Origin: Flavobacteriaceae bacterium
GTDB taxonomy: Bacteria; Bacteroidota; Bacteroidia; Flavobacteriales; Flavobacteriaceae
Length of the DNA stretch: 9,226 nucleotides
Reading direction: 5' to 3'
Assembly (NCBI GenBank): GCA_030618945.1
Contig: JAUXCI010000089.1
Span: 1-9,226 of the forward strand
This document shows positions 5,986 through 9,226 of the stretch, in pieces (the first letter of the stretch is position 1; each line of letters begins with the position of its first letter). Made by a program: the position numbers and the translations under genes. Below the pieces are notes generated by a model. The model ran no database searches, had not been told where the DNA came from, and saw only the letters and a program-made list of their open reading frames with translations.

Positions 5986-7224
5986 ATGTCATTTAAAGAT
6001 TTAAAACTTAATAAGCCTATTTTAAGGGCTATAGCAGAAGCTGGTTATGCTGAACCAACCTTGGTGCAAGAGAAAACGATCCCTTTTGTACTGGCAAAAA
6101 AAGACCTGATCACCTCTGCACAAACTGGAACTGGTAAAACGGCGGCCTTTGCACTACCTATTTTACAGTTGTTATTTGACCGGCAAGATGCTCCCAAAAA
6201 AGGTAAAAAAATAAAGGCCATGGTGGTCAGCCCTACTCGGGAACTGGCGGTTCAAATAGGAGAAAATTTTAAAACTTACGGGAAGTATAGCAATATTCGT
6301 TCAGCTGTTATTTATGGAGGAATTCCAATGGAACCCCAAATAGAAATCTTAAAAAAAGGAGTGGATATACTAGTGGTGACTCCAGGAAGATTGCTCGATT
6401 TGCATAAACAAGAATTAGTTGATTTAAAGTCAATTGAAATACTGGTATTGGATGAAGCAGACCTTATGCTTGATCTTGGCTTTATTGATGACGTAAAAAA
6501 AATTGAACGTTTGTGCCCAGTTGATAAACAGGTGCTCTTGTTCTCAGCTACAATTCCTTTCAAAGTTGAGGAATTAGCTAAAACCATTTTAAAATCTCCC
6601 GAACGCATAAACATATCTCCTGATTTACCTACCGCAAGTAATGTAAGTCAGATGCTTTATTATGTGCCTAAGAAAAATAAAATGGAGTTGTGCTTGCACT
6701 TATTGAGGAATACAATCAAAGGAAGCATTTTAATATTTAGACGAACCAAGCATGGGGTTGATAAACTGGAGCAAACCCTTGCAAAAAATGGTTATAAAGT
6801 TGAAAGTTTACACGGAGATAAGTCCCAAAATGACCGAAAAACCGCCTTGGGAAAGTTCAAAAATAATTATGTCAATATTCTTATTGCTACAGATCTTGCG
6901 GCACGTGGTATTGATGTCAAGGATTTAGATGCAGTAATTAATTTTGACTTACCCAATTTACCGGATACTTATGTTCATAGAATCGGTAGGACAGGAAGGG
7001 CCGGCGAAATAGGAACGGCTTATTCATTTTGCGCCGCAGATGAGAGGGAGTATATTAAAACCATTCAGCAAAGTATTAATGTTCAAATTCCGGTGGTAGA
7101 GGATCATCCTTATCCTTTGGACCCAAAGGCCAAGCCAGAGATTCATAAAAAGAAGCGGGGTAGTAAGTATAAAAAAGGAAGAAAAGGAGAAGGCTCTAAA
7201 AAGAAAAAGAAAAGATGGTATTGA
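5986..7224 (+). CDS. RhlE-like DEAD-box ATP-dependent RNA helicase
   Basis: This is a 412-residue cytoplasmic helicase that unwinds short RNA duplexes using ATP; relatives act in ribosome assembly, RNA decay and cold adaptation. All core motifs are present: an aromatic residue plus Q-motif (MSFKDL, PTLVQ, Gln28), motif I AQTGTGKT (45-52), Ia PTRELAVQ, Ib TPGRLLD, motif II DEAD (156-159), motif III SAT (187-189), motif V ATDLAARGID and motif VI HRIGRTGRAG (from His331). The tail after about residue 385 is a short lysine/arginine-rich extension (KKKRGSKYKKGRKG, then KKKKKRWY), typical of RhlE-type RNA contact tails. The ATG at 5986 is preferred to the TTG at 5983, because the family begins MSFKDL and ATG is the normal start. 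A two-codon frame, ATG-CCT-TGA (5978-5986), ends on the A of this start codon. The gene converges on the DUF481 gene, 60 bases between stops, with no terminator seen. Confidence 0.95.
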   Translation: MSFKDLKLNKPILRAIAEAGYAEPTLVQEKTIPFVLAKKDLITSAQTGTGKTAAFALPILQLLFDRQDAPKKGKKIKAMVVSPTRELAVQIGENFKTYGKYSNIRSAVIYGGIPMEPQIEILKKGVDILVVTPGRLLDLHKQELVDLKSIEILVLDEADLMLDLGFIDDVKKIERLCPVDKQVLLFSATIPFKVEELAKTILKSPERINISPDLPTASNVSQMLYYVPKKNKMELCLHLLRNTIKGSILIFRRTKHGVDKLEQTLAKNGYKVESLHGDKSQNDRKTALGKFKNNYVNILIATDLAARGIDVKDLDAVINFDLPNLPDTYVHRIGRTGRAGEIGTAYSFCAADEREYIKTIQQSINVQIPVVEDHPYPLDPKAKPEIHKKKRGSKYKKGRKGEGSKKKKKRWY

Positions 7225-7238
7225 TTTGTTAATTTGGA

Positions 7239-7254
7239 AATGAGCTGATTTGAA
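7239..7254 (+). repeat. 16-base dispersed repeat AATGAGCTGATTTGAA, second copy
   Basis: This is an exact copy of 2628-2643, lying between the convergent stops of the helicase and DUF481 genes. It is flanked by TTTGGA before and GATTAG after, so the local pattern is alternating TTTGAA/GA-type words. The same TTTGAAGATTTGAA words occur, on the minus strand, near 1053-1074. It does not form a hairpin and is not a terminator. Confidence 0.6.
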
Positions 7255-7284
7255 GATTAGTATATTATTTAATTAATTCATTGT

Positions 7285-8325
7285 CTAATGTAACGAATAA
7301 GTGAACTGGAGATTTAGACCATAATCGTCATTACTGGCTGCATCTGAAGAAGGTTGACTGTCATAGGAATAGTAGAATACTATCCCAACTTTAAAGTTAT
7401 CACTAAAAAGATTCACTTTGGGATTGAAATTAAAACTTGTCCTATAACGGCCACTGTCAGTTAAATAGGGTAAAAAACTAACATTAGAATCTAACCAAAC
7501 TTTTGGACTGCTAAGCTTATAAATTTTCCAATAGAGGACGAAAAGCCCGGCCAAATCGTTTGTGACATCGGGATTATCATAACCGGTTTCCTGAGTAATG
7601 TTTAATCCTGCTCCTGTATAAAGCCTGTTCCAGTCATTATAAACAATGTCTTTAATTCCTGTTAAACTGAGACCTAACCTGAGTTTTGTTCCAAGTTCCG
7701 TATTTTGCGTTGCAGATATCGTAACATCGGTTGACCAACCTTTCTTAAAAGCCCTTTGCCAGGCAAGAGATAAATTCGAATGACTTGAACTTAGTGTGTC
7801 CCCTTGATAGGTGTCATTTGTGTCCCAGGCTAAATTGAAGTAACTACTTCTTTTTCTGTAGTCCACATTTCCGCTAAATGAAACGGTCGCAACATTACTA
7901 GCTTTTGAATAATTAGCACCTAAACTAAAGTTTCCGCTCGTACGACTCCAAAAATTCTTTTTTATGGGATAAACTTGAACGATATCAGCTATATCAACCA
8001 AAAGACTTTTATCAGGCATTGTTAAATAGACTTTCCTCTGGACGGCTGAACTATCAAATGAAGCAAAATAGTATTTACCATCCTCCATTTTGATCTCAAA
8101 TGTTTTCTGCGATATAATGGTATTTACCTTGGGTTCTTCGAAGCTAATGGTGCCCATTCCATCCATTTTCCAGGTAATTACACCATATACAAGTTTTTTA
8201 AATTCACCCTTAAGAATGTTTCCATTAATGTGAATGATGGTATCAGTTTTTTGCCCATACACTTTCGTGCTTCCATAATTAAGCAATATGCAAAAAGTCA
8301 AAATAGGTAAAATAAATTTTTTCAA
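7285..8325 (-). CDS. DUF481-type outer-membrane beta-barrel protein with non-ATG start
   Basis: This is a protein of about 346 residues with an N-terminal signal peptide (KKFILPILTFCILLNYG) and probable cleavage after Gly24 (VYG-QK). Residues 25-120 form a beta-rich domain (IHINGNILKGEFKKL, ISFEEPKVNTI). From about residue 130 to the end there are alternating amphipathic strands (FSLGANYSKAS, VSFSGNVDYR, YFNLAWDTNDTY, LNLQFTYSLH), as in DUF481 proteins of the outer membrane. Function is unknown; a barrel in the outer membrane is the safe reading. No ATG is available near the signal peptide. The start is TTG at 8325, or possibly ATT at 8340, which would add IKRIF; an in-frame TAA at 8347-8349 blocks any longer form. 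No TAnnTTTG box was seen upstream. It is convergent with the helicase and divergent from the cold-shock gene. Confidence 0.82.
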   Translation of the reverse strand: MKKFILPILTFCILLNYGSTKVYGQKTDTIIHINGNILKGEFKKLVYGVITWKMDGMGTISFEEPKVNTIISQKTFEIKMEDGKYYFASFDSSAVQRKVYLTMPDKSLLVDIADIVQVYPIKKNFWSRTSGNFSLGANYSKASNVATVSFSGNVDYRKRSSYFNLAWDTNDTYQGDTLSSSHSNLSLAWQRAFKKGWSTDVTISATQNTELGTKLRLGLSLTGIKDIVYNDWNRLYTGAGLNITQETGYDNPDVTNDLAGLFVLYWKIYKLSSPKVWLDSNVSFLPYLTDSGRYRTSFNFNPKVNLFSDNFKVGIVFYYSYDSQPSSDAASNDDYGLNLQFTYSLH

Positions 8326-8829
8326 AAAAATTCTTTTAATGACGTTTTAAAATTACAATTTTTTGAGAAAATAAGATATTGGAATACTGTAATATTTTAT
8401 TGGATGTTGAAGGCCTGATATTCATTTGCCTAAATGATTCTATAATGATGTCGGGGTTTTTTGTTTTAATGATTGACATCGGGTTTGGGAACTTGGGAAA
8501 TGTTTTAATTTATACTGGTCCCCACTTTGATAAATATGCTATCTTGAAACAATAAGCTTTTTAGTTGCATTCTGAGAGAAAAATCCGGGCCTCATGATTT
8601 ATTGATTCATATATTGCCTTTGTTTGGCTTGTTATTAAGGTAAAATCAGGAATCTATTGGAAATTTTCTTCAGAATTGATTGTTAACTACCAGCTAATCT
8701 TCTCATCGGATTACCTAGATAGGCCTTATAATGATTGAGTGTGCGTGGCGTTTTCTTATTGAAAAATTGTAAACATCAGGACAAGATGGAATTACAAAAA
8801 AATTAATTAAAAAAATTTGCAAAAAATTA
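8326..8829. other. Long AT-rich gap between the DUF481 and cold-shock genes, no gene recognised
   Basis: About 500 bases before the cold-shock promoter hold no recognisable gene, tRNA or transposase remnant on either strand. The longest plus-strand open stretch runs from 8367 to 8555. Its first ATG, at 8445, gives a 36-residue peptide (MMSGFFVLMIDIGFGNLG, ending DKYAILKQ) that matches no family I know and has no clear ribosome site. Several near-matches to TTTG-type boxes exist but none with both elements. The last 70 bases are strongly A/T-rich. Confidence 0.35.
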
Positions 8830-8858
8830 TTGTATTTCGTAATATTAGCTTAATTTTG
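8830..8858 (+). promoter_or_regulatory. Promoter of the cold-shock gene (TTG -33 and TAATTTTG -7)
   Basis: TTG at 8830-8832 and TAATTTTG at 8851-8858 are separated by 18 bases, close to the TTG-N19-TAnnTTTG promoter consensus of Bacteroidota. Transcription should start near 8863-8866, giving a leader of roughly 20 bases before the ATG at 8884. That leader (CATCTATTTAAAATATATAA) is A/T-rich and has no Shine-Dalgarno sequence. Confidence 0.65.
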
Positions 8859-8883
8859 CAGCATCTATTTAAAATATATAACA

Positions 8884-9075
8884 ATGAATAAAGGTAAAGT
8901 AAAATTCTTCAATGATTCAAAAGGTTTTGGATTCATTAGTGAAGAAGGAACTGGTAAAGAACATTTTGTACACATTTCGGGATTGATCGATGATATCCGT
9001 GAAGGAGATGATGTAGAATTTGAATTGGAACAAGGAAAAAAAGGATTGAATGCAGTAAACGTTAAAGTAATTTAA
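8884..9075 (+). CDS. CspA-family cold-shock protein
   Basis: This is a 63-residue single-domain OB-fold protein that binds single-stranded RNA and DNA and melts RNA structure. Both nucleic-acid-binding motifs are present: RNP1 KGFGFI (residues 13-18) and RNP2 HFVHIS (27-32). The aromatic residues Phe8, Phe9, Phe15, Phe17 and Phe28, plus His30, form the stacking surface. The opening MNKGKVKFFNDSKGFGF and the ending GLNAVNVKVI are typical of the short Bacteroidota cold-shock proteins. The gene is a single transcription unit, with a good promoter 26 bases upstream and a strong hairpin terminator 30 bases downstream. The predicted leader is short, unlike the long thermosensing leader of E. coli cspA, so cold induction through a long 5' leader is not indicated. 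It could also be a constitutively expressed paralogue. Confidence 0.96.
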   Translation: MNKGKVKFFNDSKGFGFISEEGTGKEHFVHISGLIDDIREGDDVEFELEQGKKGLNAVNVKVI

Positions 9076-9104
9076 TCTTTCGCTATAATTTTTTTTGAAC
9101 ATGT

Positions 9105-9133
9105 AAGCCCATCCTTTCGGATGGGCTTTTTTT
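9105..9133 (+). terminator. Rho-independent terminator of the cold-shock gene
   Basis: AAGCCCATCC (9105-9114) and GGATGGGCTT (9119-9128) form a perfect 10-base-pair stem around a TTTC loop. The T-run at 9127-9133 follows directly. It starts 30 bases after the cold-shock stop codon. The arm is preceded by few A residues, so it is mainly directed to the plus strand. It is the only convincing intrinsic terminator in the window. Confidence 0.93.
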
Positions 9134-9226
9134 GTGCCTTATTTTTAGAAGATGTTTTAAGACGTGAGGTGATCGGAGCTGAGGTGTTGAGTTCTGATAC
9201 CTTCAGGTTTACAAACTGCCTTAAAC

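Noticed and set aside
8447..8480. GATGTC and GACATC arms with a T-rich loop, considered as a small-RNA hairpin or terminator.
   Set aside because: Six-base arms across a 22-base loop give little stability, and the T-run lies in the loop rather than after the stem.

Overview
The window looks like a chromosomal segment of a member of the Bacteroidota, most likely Flavobacteriia. The basis is an AT-rich composition, A-rich leaders without clear Shine-Dalgarno sequences, two TAnnTTTG-type -7 promoter boxes (before the helicase and cold-shock genes), a DUF481 outer-membrane protein with a signal peptide ending in Gly-Gln, and short intergenic repeats of the TTTGAA/GCTGATTTGAA type. The lineage call is inference.

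Layout from left to right. Bases 1-993 hold the 3' part of an iron-sulfur serine dehydratase alpha-domain gene that runs off the left edge. It is followed on the same strand by a creatininase-family amidohydrolase (1130-1894), a 360-base gap with possible gene debris, a small four-helix membrane protein (2255-2632) and a Gfo/Idh/MocA oxidoreductase (2754-3725). Two minus-strand genes converge on this block: an unrecognised secreted protein (3787-4491) and a lysine 6-dehydrogenase/saccharopine dehydrogenase-like enzyme (4592-5731). A divergent intergenic region with a promoter leads to a RhlE-like DEAD-box RNA helicase (5986-7224, plus). This converges on a DUF481 outer-membrane barrel protein (7285-8325, minus), which has no ATG start. 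A 558-base gap then leads to a cold-shock protein (8884-9075, plus) with a clear promoter and a perfect hairpin terminator.

How the genes relate. The left block is enzymatic (serine-type dehydratase, amidohydrolase, sugar/polyol-type oxidoreductase), but gaps of 120-360 bases filled with repeats argue against one tight operon. The helicase and cold-shock protein are both RNA-remodelling factors often linked to cold adaptation, each with its own promoter. I see no phage, CRISPR, transposase, tRNA or rRNA, and no convincing new multi-gene system. The most distinctive signal is a set of three related classes of short intergenic repeats. They sit at gene 3' ends and in three cases include the stop codon of the upstream gene.
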